64,000 nucleotides of DNA. It comes from Paraburkholderia sp041321145 (lineage in GTDB: Bacteria > Pseudomonadota > Gammaproteobacteria > Burkholderiales > Burkholderiaceae). The position numbers and the translations under genes were made by a program. The notes beneath the pieces were generated by a model. The model had not been told where the DNA came from. It worked only from the letters and a program-made list of their open reading frames with translations, and did no database searches. Positions 24,350 to 33,079 of this stretch are shown here, piece by piece (within the stretch, counting starts at the first letter, position 1; each line of letters opens with the position of its first letter). The stretch spans positions 372,001 to 436,000 of the forward strand of contig NZ_JBGGWA010000002.1 of NCBI RefSeq assembly GCF_041321145.1, given 5' to 3'.

Positions 24350-24997
24350 ATGCATTCCAGCTATCCATCCATTACCGGTCTCGGCCTCGTGCCCACCGTA
24401 ATCGAACAGTCCGGCCGCGGCGAGCGCGCCTACGACATCTATTCCCGCCTGCTGCGCGAGCGCATCGTGTTTCTGATCGGCCCGGTGAATGAACAATCAG
24501 CCAGTCTGATCGTCGCGCAGTTACTGTTTCTGGAATCCGAGAATCCTGACAAGGATATTTCTTTTTACATCAACTCGCCGGGCGGCTCGGTGTACGACGG
24601 TCTCGCGATCTACGACACGATGCAATTCATCAAACCGGAGGTGTCGACCTTGTGCACCGGCTTTGCCGCGAGCATGGGGACATTTTTGCTGACGGCCGGC
24701 CAGCGCGGCAAACGGTACGCTTTACCGAACGCGCGCATCATGATTCACCAGCCGTCGGGCGGCAGCCAGGGGACCGCCGCAGACGTCGAAATTCAGGCCA
24801 GGGAGGTGCTCTACCAGCGCGAACGCCTCAACGCGATGATGGCGGAGCGCACCGGGCGCAGCGTCGAGGAGATCGCACGCGACACCGACCGCGACAACTT
24901 CATGTCGGCGCACGGCGCAAAGGCGTATGGCCTTGTCGACGCGGTGCTGGAGACACGTGCGGCGCTAAGCGAACCGACTCGTCATCATGACATGTAG
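24350..24997 (+). CDS. clpP: ATP-dependent Clp protease proteolytic subunit (second paralog)
   Basis: A 215-aa ClpP peptidase that forms the tetradecameric chamber of Clp proteases. Catalytic residues are present: Ser108 in GFAASMGTF, His133 in MIHQPSGG and Asp182 in DTDRDNF. It is not next to clpX, tig or lon, unlike the main proteobacterial clpP, so it is likely a second copy. The frame stays open 30 codons upstream, but ATG 24350 with GAGG at 24341-24344 fits the family N-terminus. The divergent ECF sigma gene shares the promoter region. Which Clp ATPase it pairs with is unknown. Confidence 0.92.
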   Translation: MHSSYPSITGLGLVPTVIEQSGRGERAYDIYSRLLRERIVFLIGPVNEQSASLIVAQLLFLESENPDKDISFYINSPGGSVYDGLAIYDTMQFIKPEVSTLCTGFAASMGTFLLTAGQRGKRYALPNARIMIHQPSGGSQGTAADVEIQAREVLYQRERLNAMMAERTGRSVEEIARDTDRDNFMSAHGAKAYGLVDAVLETRAALSEPTRHHDM

Positions 24998-25172
24998 CGC
25001 AACAGGTACGCGGCCGCCCTGCCCACACGAGTCGGGCTAAAAGCCGTCTCCTCTCGGGGCTTTTCATATCCCACATCGGTGCGCCAGAAACACAAAAGCT
25101 GATCACCTCCGCCGGAATCGCTATCATGGTCGCGATTCGTCGAATTTGACGATCGCTTCAATGGAGATATTC

Positions 25173-26597
25173 ATGGCGTCATCCAACGAAACCATCAGCA
25201 TGGCGCTATTCTGCGACTTCGAAAACGTCGCGCTCGGCGTGCGCGACGCAAAGTACGACAAGTTCGACATCAAGCTGGTGCTCGAACGTCTGCTGCTCAA
25301 GGGCAGCATTGTCGTGAAGAAAGCGTATTGCGACTGGGACCGCTACAAGAGTTTCAAAGGTGCGATGCACGAGGCCAATTTCGAGTTGATCGAGATTCCG
25401 CACGTGCGCCAATCGGGCAAGAATTCCGCCGACATCCGGCTCGTGGTCGACGCACTCGACCTGTGCTACACGAAATCGCACGTCAATACATTCGTCATCA
25501 TCAGTGGCGACTCGGACTTTTCGCCGCTGGTATCGAAGCTGCGCGAGAACGCCAAGCAGGTGATCGGCGTCGGCGTGCAGCAATCCACCTCGGATCTGCT
25601 GATTGCGAACTGCGACGAATTCTTCTTTTACGACGACCTGGTCCGCGAAAGTCAGCGCACGGTAGCCAAACGCGAGTCGTCGCGCCCGCAACAGGCCGCG
25701 CAGCAGACGGCCAAGCGTGCGCCCGACGAAGAAAAGACCCGTCACAAGGAAGACCTCGAAAAGCGTCGTACCAAAGCGGTCGAGATCGCGGTGCAGACGT
25801 TCGACGCGCTCGCTTCCGAGCGCGGCGACAGCGGCAAGATCTGGGCGTCGGTACTGAAGAACGCAATCAAGCGCCGCAAGCCGGATTTCAACGAGACGTA
25901 CTACGGTTTTCGCGCGTTCGGCAATCTGCTGGAAGAGGCGCATGCGCGCGGGCTGCTCGAATTCGGCCGCGACGAAAAGTCGGGTGCGTATGTTTATCGG
26001 AGCACGGGTGCAAGCGCGGCAGCCGAAAACGTGAACGAGCCGATCGAATCCGCCGAATCGGCAGAGATGGTTGAAACGCAAGTTGCCGAAACGGTGATCG
26101 CCGAGTCGGGCGGGAAGCACGAGTCGCGCCGCAGAGGCCGCGGCAATCGCAAGGCCGGGCGCGGCCATCAGGAAACGGCTCAGGACGAGCGCGCGCCTGT
26201 CGAGCACGGCGGTCACGGGCAGGCTCAAGCGGAAGCGATGCACACGCACGCGCCGTCAGCCGGCGAGTTCACTTTCGAGCAGCCGGAAGCGGCTTGGGCG
26301 GAACCGGAGACCTTTGCGGCTGAACCGGTCGCCGTCGGCAACGAAGCAGCACAGGGCGCCAGCAGAACTCAACCAAAGCGCGGCAAGGAACGGACACCGC
26401 GCAAGACGGCCGCCCGGAAGACCAGGAAGGCCGCCCAGCCCACGGTCGATGAGGCACCGGAAATCGCTGCGCCTGCGGAGACGCTCGCACAGCCTGTGCA
26501 CGAGGAAGCGCCCGCCGCGGCCAAAAAAGCGGCACGCAAAACCGCACCGCGCAGCCGCCGTCCGCGTAAGACAACGGCTACGGGCGACGCAGAGTAA
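25173..26597 (+). CDS. NYN (PIN-like) nuclease-LOTUS domain protein, LabA/MARF1 type
   Basis: A 474-aa protein. Residues 8-150 form a NYN/PIN-like nuclease domain with acidic residues Asp15, Asp87, Asp113 and Asp115 (ALFCDFEN, KNSADIRLVVDA, SGDSDFSPL). Residues about 200-280 form an OST-HTH/LOTUS domain (VEIAVQTFDALASERGDSGKIWASVLKNAI...), which binds G-rich RNA in relatives. The rest (about 290-474) is a disordered Glu/Ala then Lys/Arg/Ala-rich tail (KRGKERTPRKTAARKTRKAAQP), probably for nucleic-acid contact. ATG 25173 has GGAG at good spacing; an upstream start is less likely. It is likely an RNA-acting enzyme. Confidence 0.88.
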   Translation: MASSNETISMALFCDFENVALGVRDAKYDKFDIKLVLERLLLKGSIVVKKAYCDWDRYKSFKGAMHEANFELIEIPHVRQSGKNSADIRLVVDALDLCYTKSHVNTFVIISGDSDFSPLVSKLRENAKQVIGVGVQQSTSDLLIANCDEFFFYDDLVRESQRTVAKRESSRPQQAAQQTAKRAPDEEKTRHKEDLEKRRTKAVEIAVQTFDALASERGDSGKIWASVLKNAIKRRKPDFNETYYGFRAFGNLLEEAHARGLLEFGRDEKSGAYVYRSTGASAAAENVNEPIESAESAEMVETQVAETVIAESGGKHESRRRGRGNRKAGRGHQETAQDERAPVEHGGHGQAQAEAMHTHAPSAGEFTFEQPEAAWAEPETFAAEPVAVGNEAAQGASRTQPKRGKERTPRKTAARKTRKAAQPTVDEAPEIAAPAETLAQPVHEEAPAAAKKAARKTAPRSRRPRKTTATGDAE

Positions 26598-26659
26598 GCG
26601 CCGCCACATTGCGTGACGCGTACCGGCGAAATGTGAAAGCACCGGTACATGCTTCATGA

Positions 26660-26694
26660 CAAAAAAGCCCCTGCTCGTAATGAACAGGGGCTTA
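26660..26694. terminator. bidirectional terminator between convergent genes
   Basis: AAGCCCCTG (26665-26673) pairs with CAGGGGCTT (26685-26693). The minus strand has six T after the stem and fits the lipoprotein gene ending at 26849; the + strand tail is weaker but serves the NYN gene. Confidence 0.8.
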
Positions 26695-26848
26695 TCATTT
26701 CCAGTCCGCTGCAGCTCGATCTCGCTCAAACCGCAACAGCATCATAAGGTCGCGCAGCTCAACGCACGCTGCGCCACGGTCAACAAAACACGGCCCCCGT
26801 CATCCCGCGACGGCATGTCGACTATGGCCGCAACGGCAACCGCCCCGC

Positions 26849-28582
26849 TCACAGCAAACCAAACACCGCCACTCCATTGGTCGCACCCACATAGACTTTG
26901 CCCCGCGCGATCATCGGCGTGATGAACTTGTTGCCCGCGCCCCATTGATCGCGCGCACCCGCCTGGTTGCTGTTGTACAACTCGTGCGCGAGGTTGCCCG
27001 CGTCGTATGCATGCAAGGCACCCGTCGTGCCGTTTTCCGCCGCCCAGACGATGCCGTTGCTCGTGCCGTTGGCCGACACGGCCGGGGTCGCGCCGGGATA
27101 CACGAACGTAGTCGGACTCTTCGACGAAGCAGTGGTGGCGAGAAGCGCCCCCGAGACCGGCAGCGCCTTCAGATTGTCGCCCATGCCTCCGTAATACACC
27201 ACGCCGCCGTAGTAGGCCGGCGATCCCCAGATGCCACCCGCGAGCGTGCCGGTCAACACCTGCCAGTTATTGTTCGCCGTCGGACTGAATTTGCCCATTG
27301 AGTCGCGATCGACCACATAGATCAGGTTGTCCTTGCCGGCCGCCACCGCCAGGTGTTTGACGATGCCGCCAGAAGTCGTCTGATCCGGTAACAGCATCAC
27401 GCCGCCCGAGCCGAAATCGTTGTCCGCATTTGCTTCCGCCACGACGTTGTCCATCGCGAAGTAATCCGTAACGTGCAGGTTTCCTAACGACAGCTTCATC
27501 AGCGAGTTACCGAAGTCCCCGTCGATCGGAAAGCCCTGCGCATTCAGCGTGGTGCCAAATGTGCCGTTGCCGTCCACCACGTAAATCGAGGTGCCGTCCG
27601 ACGCCATCCCCGAGCCGGCCATCCAGATCGATCCCTGACTGCCGTTCGGCGTGATGTTGAGCACGCTGGTCTGTTTCAACGTGTCGGCGCTATACGCCAT
27701 CAACCAGCCGGTATAGGCGCCGGCCATGCAGTGCGCGGTCCAGCCCATGTAGATGTTGCCGCCGACCAGCGTGAGTGCCGCGCGCTCCGTGTGCAGCGAC
27801 GGATTGAAGGCGATGATCCCGTTGACGCTGCCCGCGCCGTTGCCCGGGTAGGTTGCCGCGATCTCCGTCGGGCCGCCGGGCACTTCTGCGCCCGTGGTCA
27901 GATCGAGCGCGTGAAGACGATGGTGATACGCGCCCCCGCTGTCTTTGGTCATCGCCACCGCATACAGCACGCCATTCGTGCCGCGATTACGGTCGATGAC
28001 CGGCGTCGACGTAATGCCGATTTCAGGTGTGATGTCCTGACAGCCGCGATCGTCGCTGGGTGCTTCGCCATTGCCGATCAACGAGACTTTCCACAATTGA
28101 GCAAAGGTGGCGGCGTCGTAGGCGTACACGCTGTCGTGTTCGGTAACGACGTAGACCACATCGTGCGGCGTGCCGCCGATCGACAGACTGGTCACGAAGA
28201 GCGGCTGCGCATCGACCTTGCCGTCCCCGGCGAGGAACGCGACTTTACCGAAGCTGGCTGAGTTGACGTTTGCCAGCGTTAGGGTCGTCTCGGCGAGCAT
28301 CTGGCCGGTGCGGCCGAGATCGTTGTGATGCATCAGCACGTCGGTGGCATACGCCGTTGTTCCCATGGACGTACTGCTGGAACCCATTGAGCCGGTGCCC
28401 CCCGTACTGCCGCCGCTGCCGGTTGTCGAGCCGCCGCCGGCTGAACCGGACGCCGTACCCGGTGCGCCGCCCGAGCCGCCGCCACACGACAGGAAGCCGG
28501 CGGCAACGAACGCGATCGCCAGCCACGCGCCCACACGGGACCAGACGTTCGGATTGAACGTACCGGTTTGCGGTCGCTGCAT
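26849..28582 (-). CDS. beta-propeller (PQQ-type repeat) lipoprotein
   Basis: A 577-aa exported protein. The signal peptide ends in a lipobox-like AAGFLSCGGG, so Cys is likely lipidated; a Gly/Ser/Thr-rich linker follows (about 33-75). The main body is a repeat propeller with blades such as DVVYVVTEHDSVYAYDAATFAQLWKVSL, GVLYAVAMTKD, DNLIYVVDRDS and GIVWAAENGTTGALHAYDA, as in PQQ-binding-like or quinoprotein-dehydrogenase-like folds. No catalytic dehydrogenase motif is evident, so binding or scaffold roles are equally likely. I chose ATG 28582 (GAGGCG upstream); the frame is open 46 codons further. Confidence 0.82.
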   Translation of the reverse strand: MQRPQTGTFNPNVWSRVGAWLAIAFVAAGFLSCGGGSGGAPGTASGSAGGGSTTGSGGSTGGTGSMGSSSTSMGTTAYATDVLMHHNDLGRTGQMLAETTLTLANVNSASFGKVAFLAGDGKVDAQPLFVTSLSIGGTPHDVVYVVTEHDSVYAYDAATFAQLWKVSLIGNGEAPSDDRGCQDITPEIGITSTPVIDRNRGTNGVLYAVAMTKDSGGAYHHRLHALDLTTGAEVPGGPTEIAATYPGNGAGSVNGIIAFNPSLHTERAALTLVGGNIYMGWTAHCMAGAYTGWLMAYSADTLKQTSVLNITPNGSQGSIWMAGSGMASDGTSIYVVDGNGTFGTTLNAQGFPIDGDFGNSLMKLSLGNLHVTDYFAMDNVVAEANADNDFGSGGVMLLPDQTTSGGIVKHLAVAAGKDNLIYVVDRDSMGKFSPTANNNWQVLTGTLAGGIWGSPAYYGGVVYYGGMGDNLKALPVSGALLATTASSKSPTTFVYPGATPAVSANGTSNGIVWAAENGTTGALHAYDAGNLAHELYNSNQAGARDQWGAGNKFITPMIARGKVYVGATNGVAVFGLL

Positions 28583-28865
28583 AGTCGCCTCGTTTGCACG
28601 ATGTCCAGCCAACTCCGTATGTCGAGCAGCGGAGTCGAAAGCGGCGTGTGCCGGCCTGGCTGGAGTGGAGTTTGCGGGCTGTGCAAAACCGCCAGACAAC
28701 TGGCGTTCACAGCCTTCCATCCAAACGTACGCCCTTTGCCGGACGGCTTGCCGCCATCGTTTCGCGTCTTTCCGCCAGATATCGCAAAAGCGCTTTACAG
28801 CAACAAGCTTGCCTGATCGCGGGCGCCAACGACTCGTTTCAGCGAGACCAGACTACCGATCGAAA

Positions 28866-29444
28866 TCAGTAGTACGGATAAGGCGCGTACATCACCGGCG
28901 GCGGCGCGACATATCTGGGCGGTGGCGCATAGTAGTACGGTTGCGGTGCAACATAGACCGGCTGCGGCGCGTAATAAGCCGGGGCCTGCGGCTGCGAGAT
29001 CGTGTTGCCTTTTGAAGTCATGCACTGCGCGTAGGCGGCGTCGTAGCGAGCCTGCAGGCCCGCAGCGGAATACTGCGCGCCATTCGCGCCGTTCGCGCCG
29101 CCGATCAACAATCCGCCGCCCGCGCCGATCGCCGCACCCGCGCCCGCATTGCCGGCTGCCGCGCCGATCAGCGCGCCGACGGCGGCACCGCCGAGCGTGC
29201 CCAATGCCGCACTGTTCACGCTGGTCGTGGTCGCCGCCTGTGCAGCCCCGTTCGGATCCGTGGAGCGGTTCGCGTAGTCCCGGCATACATAGTCGTCCTG
29301 CTGGAACTGCCCGAGCGACTCGCCGCTGCGCGGCAGCGCGACCACACTCGGACCACTCGGTGGCATCACCGCGCAACCACCGAGCGCGAGCGCAAGGACG
29401 GCGGCCGGTATGGCAATGCCTATCGACTTAGTGCTGGAAATCAT
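28866..29444 (-). CDS. glycine-zipper outer-membrane-type lipoprotein
   Basis: A 192-aa protein with a lipoprotein signal (LALALGGC). After a short Cys-containing region (YVCRDYA) comes a glycine-zipper segment AALGTLGGAAVGALIGAAAGNAGAGAAIGAGGG typical of Gly-zipper 2TM-type proteins, then a YDAAYAQCMTSKG stretch and a Pro/Tyr-rich tail with YYAPQP/YVAPP repeats. The N-terminal Cys suggests envelope anchoring; the two Cys may form a disulfide. ATG 29444 is preferred over in-frame GTG 29465, though neither has a good ribosome site. Function unknown. Confidence 0.8.
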   Translation of the reverse strand: MISSTKSIGIAIPAAVLALALGGCAVMPPSGPSVVALPRSGESLGQFQQDDYVCRDYANRSTDPNGAAQAATTTSVNSAALGTLGGAAVGALIGAAAGNAGAGAAIGAGGGLLIGGANGANGAQYSAAGLQARYDAAYAQCMTSKGNTISQPQAPAYYAPQPVYVAPQPYYYAPPPRYVAPPPVMYAPYPYY

Positions 29445-29653
29445 GTTCGTACGCTTCAGAGACACTGGAATTTAAACGTTAGGCCAATCGGCAGCGTCCG
29501 TGGTTACTGGATCGTTACAGAAAATTTTTCGCTTACATGACCCAACGGAGACATTCGGCAGAGATTTGGAGATGTTCGGCGTTGTACCGACCCCGACTTC
29601 AAGGCGCGCGCCACGGGGACACTTGTCCGGCAACGGGCCAGCACCGCGCCGAG

Positions 29654-31318
29654 TTACATCCCAAGCGTCGATAGAAAAGTCAGAAGCTCGCCGATGGGGA
29701 GGGGTTTTGAAAAATAATGATTGAAGCCGGCCTGCGTGGCATGGCTTTTATAGTGAGGGGTCGAATATCCGCTTAGCGCGACCAGCGTCAACGGCGACGA
29801 AATCCGCATTTTGCGTAAAGCGATCGCCACATCGAACCCCGGCATATCCGGTAAGCCGAGATCGATCACCCCCACCGTGGGGCTGAACGTCTCGGCCAGC
29901 GTCAAGGCGCTGGTACCGTCATAGGCGACCGCGCATGGATAACCGTGCAGTTCCAGAAGCGCCGCCAGCGCATCCGCTGAATCCTTATTGTCGTCAACGA
30001 CCAGTACTTTCTGTCCACCGTTTCCGCTCATGTAGGGAGGAGACGGCGAAACTTCGGCGACTTCCTCGTCGACTATCGGCAAGGTGACAACGATACGGCT
30101 GCCCGTGCCGGCGCCATCGCTGAAGGCAGCCACCGATCCGCCATGATCCCGCACGAGTCGCTGCACGACCGTCAAGCCTATCCCGAGCCCGGCATCCTGT
30201 CGTCCGATCGCGGTAGATGCCTGAGCAAACAGGTCGAACACGCGCGGCAGCATGGCAGCATCAATGCCCACCCCTTGGTCAGCGACCGTGACCTGAACCT
30301 CATTACCCACGCGCGCGGCCCTTATTTCGATCGTGTCGGGCTGCAACGTATAGCGCGCGGCATTGTGGATGATGTTGTTGAAAACCTGCTTGAGTCGCGC
30401 GACGTCGACTCGAACCGACACAGGTTCACCAGGATACTCGACTTGAACGCGATGGCCGCGTCGACTCAGCTCCGGCAGTGAGATTTCAATTCCGCCGTCA
30501 ATCAGAGCGGCGATCGGGATGACTTCGGTCTGCAACTCCACCTTGCCACGCGTGATCCGGGAAACATCCAGCAGATCGTTGACCATCCGGGACAAGTGCG
30601 CGGTCTGCCGCCCGATGACTGCAAAAGTCCGCTCACGAGTGTCGGCGGTATTGCATTCCGCCAACTCAAGCGCGAGCGAGATTGCGGCAAGTGGATTGCG
30701 CAATTCGTGGGCGAGCATCGCCAGAAACTCGTTTTTCCGTACATCGGCGTCCTCGAGCTCTGCTTTCTTTCGACGCAGTTCTTCGAGTGTCAGGAGCATT
30801 TCGCGGTTTTGCTGCTCGAGTTCCTCGACCGGCGTCTGCGGCTTGCGCCGGATGAGTTGCTCGACACGGGAACTCAATTCGCGCCCCGAAAGTCGTGGTG
30901 TGCCGCGCGGAAGGAATATTTCCAGCGTAACCGTCGTACCTTTGCCCGGTTCTGATTGAATGAAGAAGCCGTCAGTCAGGCGCCGGCTCCCAGGAATGCC
31001 TACGCCTGCCTCACCGGGGCGGCCGTGGGAGTCGCTGAGTATTTCGTCGAGATTGGTGATGCCGGCACCGTTGTCGCTTACCTGCGCAATCACGCACTGC
31101 GTATCGTCGGCGTCCGTGGCGTCGCCCACGAAAAACGTCAACGTGCCGCCGCCGGCGAACTGAACCGTATTGCGCGCGATTTCCGATACAGCAGTAATGA
31201 AGCGGGTCCGCTGTACGTTATCAAGGCCGAATAGCTCGCCGATCTGTCGCGAGCGGTCACGAATGGCCACAAGGCTCAGGTTCGTGCTAATCGGCGTCGA
31301 AAGAATGCGGTGACGCAT
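29654..31318 (-). CDS. hybrid sensor histidine kinase with extra N-terminal RsbT-like ATPase
   Basis: A 554-aa last gene of the stressosome operon. Residues 1-135 form a HATPase of the RsbT/RsbW kind (ITAVSEIARNTVQFAGGG; SDNGAGI), 160-195 a coiled coil, 196-260 a HisKA domain with phospho-acceptor His204 (LAHELRNPL), about 305-415 a second HATPase (NIIHNAARY; DQGVGID; GLGIGLT), and 436-550 a receiver with Asp486 (VIDLGLPD). No DNA-binding output domain is present. It starts 1 nt after the preceding stop (TGA-C-ATG), so translation is coupled. It likely passes stressosome signals into phosphotransfer. Confidence 0.9.
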   Translation of the reverse strand: MRHRILSTPISTNLSLVAIRDRSRQIGELFGLDNVQRTRFITAVSEIARNTVQFAGGGTLTFFVGDATDADDTQCVIAQVSDNGAGITNLDEILSDSHGRPGEAGVGIPGSRRLTDGFFIQSEPGKGTTVTLEIFLPRGTPRLSGRELSSRVEQLIRRKPQTPVEELEQQNREMLLTLEELRRKKAELEDADVRKNEFLAMLAHELRNPLAAISLALELAECNTADTRERTFAVIGRQTAHLSRMVNDLLDVSRITRGKVELQTEVIPIAALIDGGIEISLPELSRRGHRVQVEYPGEPVSVRVDVARLKQVFNNIIHNAARYTLQPDTIEIRAARVGNEVQVTVADQGVGIDAAMLPRVFDLFAQASTAIGRQDAGLGIGLTVVQRLVRDHGGSVAAFSDGAGTGSRIVVTLPIVDEEVAEVSPSPPYMSGNGGQKVLVVDDNKDSADALAALLELHGYPCAVAYDGTSALTLAETFSPTVGVIDLGLPDMPGFDVAIALRKMRISSPLTLVALSGYSTPHYKSHATQAGFNHYFSKPLPIGELLTFLSTLGM

Positions 31319-31319
31319 G

Positions 31320-32312
31320 TCAAGTTGCCTTCACGACGATGATCGTTGCATCGTCGGCGTCGCGCGCGAAGTCGCGGTACAGGACGTTGGCGATCAGGCT
31401 TGGATGCCGGTCAGTCAGACCAGGATGACGATTCAGGTTCCAGCGCGTGGAGAGGCCGTCTGTGGTCGCGATGAATACGCTGCCCTTTGACCAGGCTACG
31501 TCGCTGGGGCGAACGGTCCGCATGTTATAGCCCACGGTGCCATCGGTTGAAATCAGATGCTCCGTCTCACTGCCCGAACTTACGATTCCGACTATATTCC
31601 CGACACCGGCAAACGACATCATTCGTTTGTCTGTATCGAACAACGCAACCGCCATCACCGCGCCTCGCGTTGTTTTGATTCCTTGATGAACGCGACGCAG
31701 TACGTCGGCAGGCTTATCGCTGAGCTCGGCCAGGAGGAATATGCTTACCGCCCGGTTCGCTGCCTCCGCTGCCAATGGCCCGTGACCCAATCCGTCAAGC
31801 AGGGCAATCCACAGATGCGTCCCAATCTGCCTCACTCCCCACGCGTCACCGCATACGGCCTGCCCGGGCTTCGGGGTGGATTTGGCGCCGATCTGGAACC
31901 CGTTCAACGCTCCGTCACGCGAGTCAGCGATTCGCGCGAGCAACGCTGTGCCGTTCCCCGGGACCGAATAGATGTCGAAAAGCGCTGAATGTCGCGCAAT
32001 GGTGCCGAGGCCCGCCCCTAAACTACCGCCTGTCGAATACCCGTCCGTACGTGCCGATGCAAGGTTGGTGATGCCGGGGCCGCGATCGAGCGCGATGATT
32101 TCGAGTCCCTGAGAGGCGCCTTCCAGAAAACTTTTGAGCGTGATTTCGCCTTGACCGGCGTACTTGATAATGTTCGTCGCGGCCTCTGTCACGATCAGGG
32201 CAGCGTCGGCCTGAAGTTTTTCCGACAAACCGAGCGCTTGCGCCATATGTATCGCACGCCGGCGTACATCTGCGACACCGCTTTTGTCCGTCAGGCTTAG
32301 CGTCGCTTCCAT
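31320..32312 (-). CDS. RsbX-like PP2C phosphatase fused to an RsbT/RsbW-like ATPase
   Basis: A 330-aa two-domain protein. Residues 1-130 form a HATPase (TEAATNIIKYAGQGEI with Asn47; ALDRGPGI) of the anti-sigma kinase type; 140-330 form a SpoIIE/RsbX-type PP2C phosphatase with metal-binding Asp residues (CGDAWG at 154-159, DGLGHG at 173-178, ATTDGLS near 300). RsbX dephosphorylates RsbR and RsbS and resets the stressosome; here the ATPase half is an added kinase-like part. Its start overlaps the rsbT end by 16 bp, and the kinase gene follows after one base. Confidence 0.87.
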   Translation of the reverse strand: MEATLSLTDKSGVADVRRRAIHMAQALGLSEKLQADAALIVTEAATNIIKYAGQGEITLKSFLEGASQGLEIIALDRGPGITNLASARTDGYSTGGSLGAGLGTIARHSALFDIYSVPGNGTALLARIADSRDGALNGFQIGAKSTPKPGQAVCGDAWGVRQIGTHLWIALLDGLGHGPLAAEAANRAVSIFLLAELSDKPADVLRRVHQGIKTTRGAVMAVALFDTDKRMMSFAGVGNIVGIVSSGSETEHLISTDGTVGYNMRTVRPSDVAWSKGSVFIATTDGLSTRWNLNRHPGLTDRHPSLIANVLYRDFARDADDATIIVVKAT

Positions 32313-32707
32313 TGAACAATGCTCACTCTGGTACCCTGCCCCACGATGGATGTAATTTCGAATTCGTTGACGAGCCGGCGCGCGCCGCCCAGCCCGAGAC
32401 CCATGCTCCTCGCCGTACTGAAACCATCCTCGAGCGCATGCTCGATGTCGGGGATGCCGGGGCCGGAGTCTTCAAAAACAAGCTTGATGCCGGGCCGGCC
32501 CTCGTGATTGACCTCAGTAATCGTGAGCGTGCCCCCCTTGCCGTGCACCAGCGTGTTGCGGGCTAGTTCGCTCGCAGCGGTGACGAACTTGGTCCGCTCG
32601 AGCGTGCCGAAGGCTAACCGCGTGGCCCAATCCTGGACTGCTTTACGCGCAAGATTGACCTGGTCGCCCGAGCGAATGTCCAGTACGACTTCGCTTAATT
32701 TAACGAT
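32297..32707 (-). CDS. rsbT: RsbT-like serine kinase (stressosome switch), non-canonical start
   Basis: A 136-aa GHKL kinase that phosphorylates RsbR and RsbS and is released as output. It shows TAASELARNTLVHGKGG, EDSGPGIPD and MGLGLGGARRLVN, matching RsbT over its whole length. The frame has no ATG, GTG or TTG early enough: the first GTG (32548) would cut away the N-terminal half, including the Asn motif, and a TAA closes the frame upstream. The best start is ATC at 32707, preceded by GGGAGAG (32719-32713) at normal spacing and overlapping the rsbS stop by 13 nt. CTG seven codons on is another option. Confidence 0.78.
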   Translation of the reverse strand: MVKLSEVVLDIRSGDQVNLARKAVQDWATRLAFGTLERTKFVTAASELARNTLVHGKGGTLTITEVNHEGRPGIKLVFEDSGPGIPDIEHALEDGFSTARSMGLGLGGARRLVNEFEITSIVGQGTRVSIVQWKRR

Positions 32708-33078
32708 GGCGACTCTCCCGCGTCGCCCAGCGATGCACGCAGCAGTGCCATGCCTTTATCGACATCGAGCGCGGTACGGATTCCGTTAAGCGACATGCCC
32801 AGCTCGACCAGCGTAATCGCCACCGCGGGTCGCATCCCGACGAGGACCGTCGCGGCGTCCATGACGCGCGCCATCGCAGCGATATGGCCCAGCGTGCGGC
32901 CGATGAAAGAATCGACGATCTCCAGCGCAGAGATGTCAATCAGGACACCCTTCGCACGAGTACGCTCAATCCGCGAGGTCAGGTCGTCCTGCAGGCTCAG
33001 CACCAATTCATCATGGAGCTCGACCTGAATCGAAACCAGCAGAAATTCACCGAGCTTGAGAACTGGAATCTGCTCCAT
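32695..33078 (-). CDS. rsbS: RsbS-like STAS protein (stressosome scaffold)
   Basis: A 127-aa single-STAS protein forming the stressosome core with RsbR. The phospho-acceptor site is conserved: DISALEIVDSFIGR with Ser57, equal to the RsbT-targeted Ser59 of B. subtilis RsbS. It starts at ATG 33078 one base after the rsbR stop, with AGGA 8 nt upstream; a longer frame to 33219 shadows rsbR. It overlaps rsbT by 13 nt. Family assignment is firm. Confidence 0.9.
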   Translation of the reverse strand: MEQIPVLKLGEFLLVSIQVELHDELVLSLQDDLTSRIERTRAKGVLIDISALEIVDSFIGRTLGHIAAMARVMDAATVLVGMRPAVAITLVELGMSLNGIRTALDVDKGMALLRASLGDAGESPSLN

Positions 33079-33079
33079 C

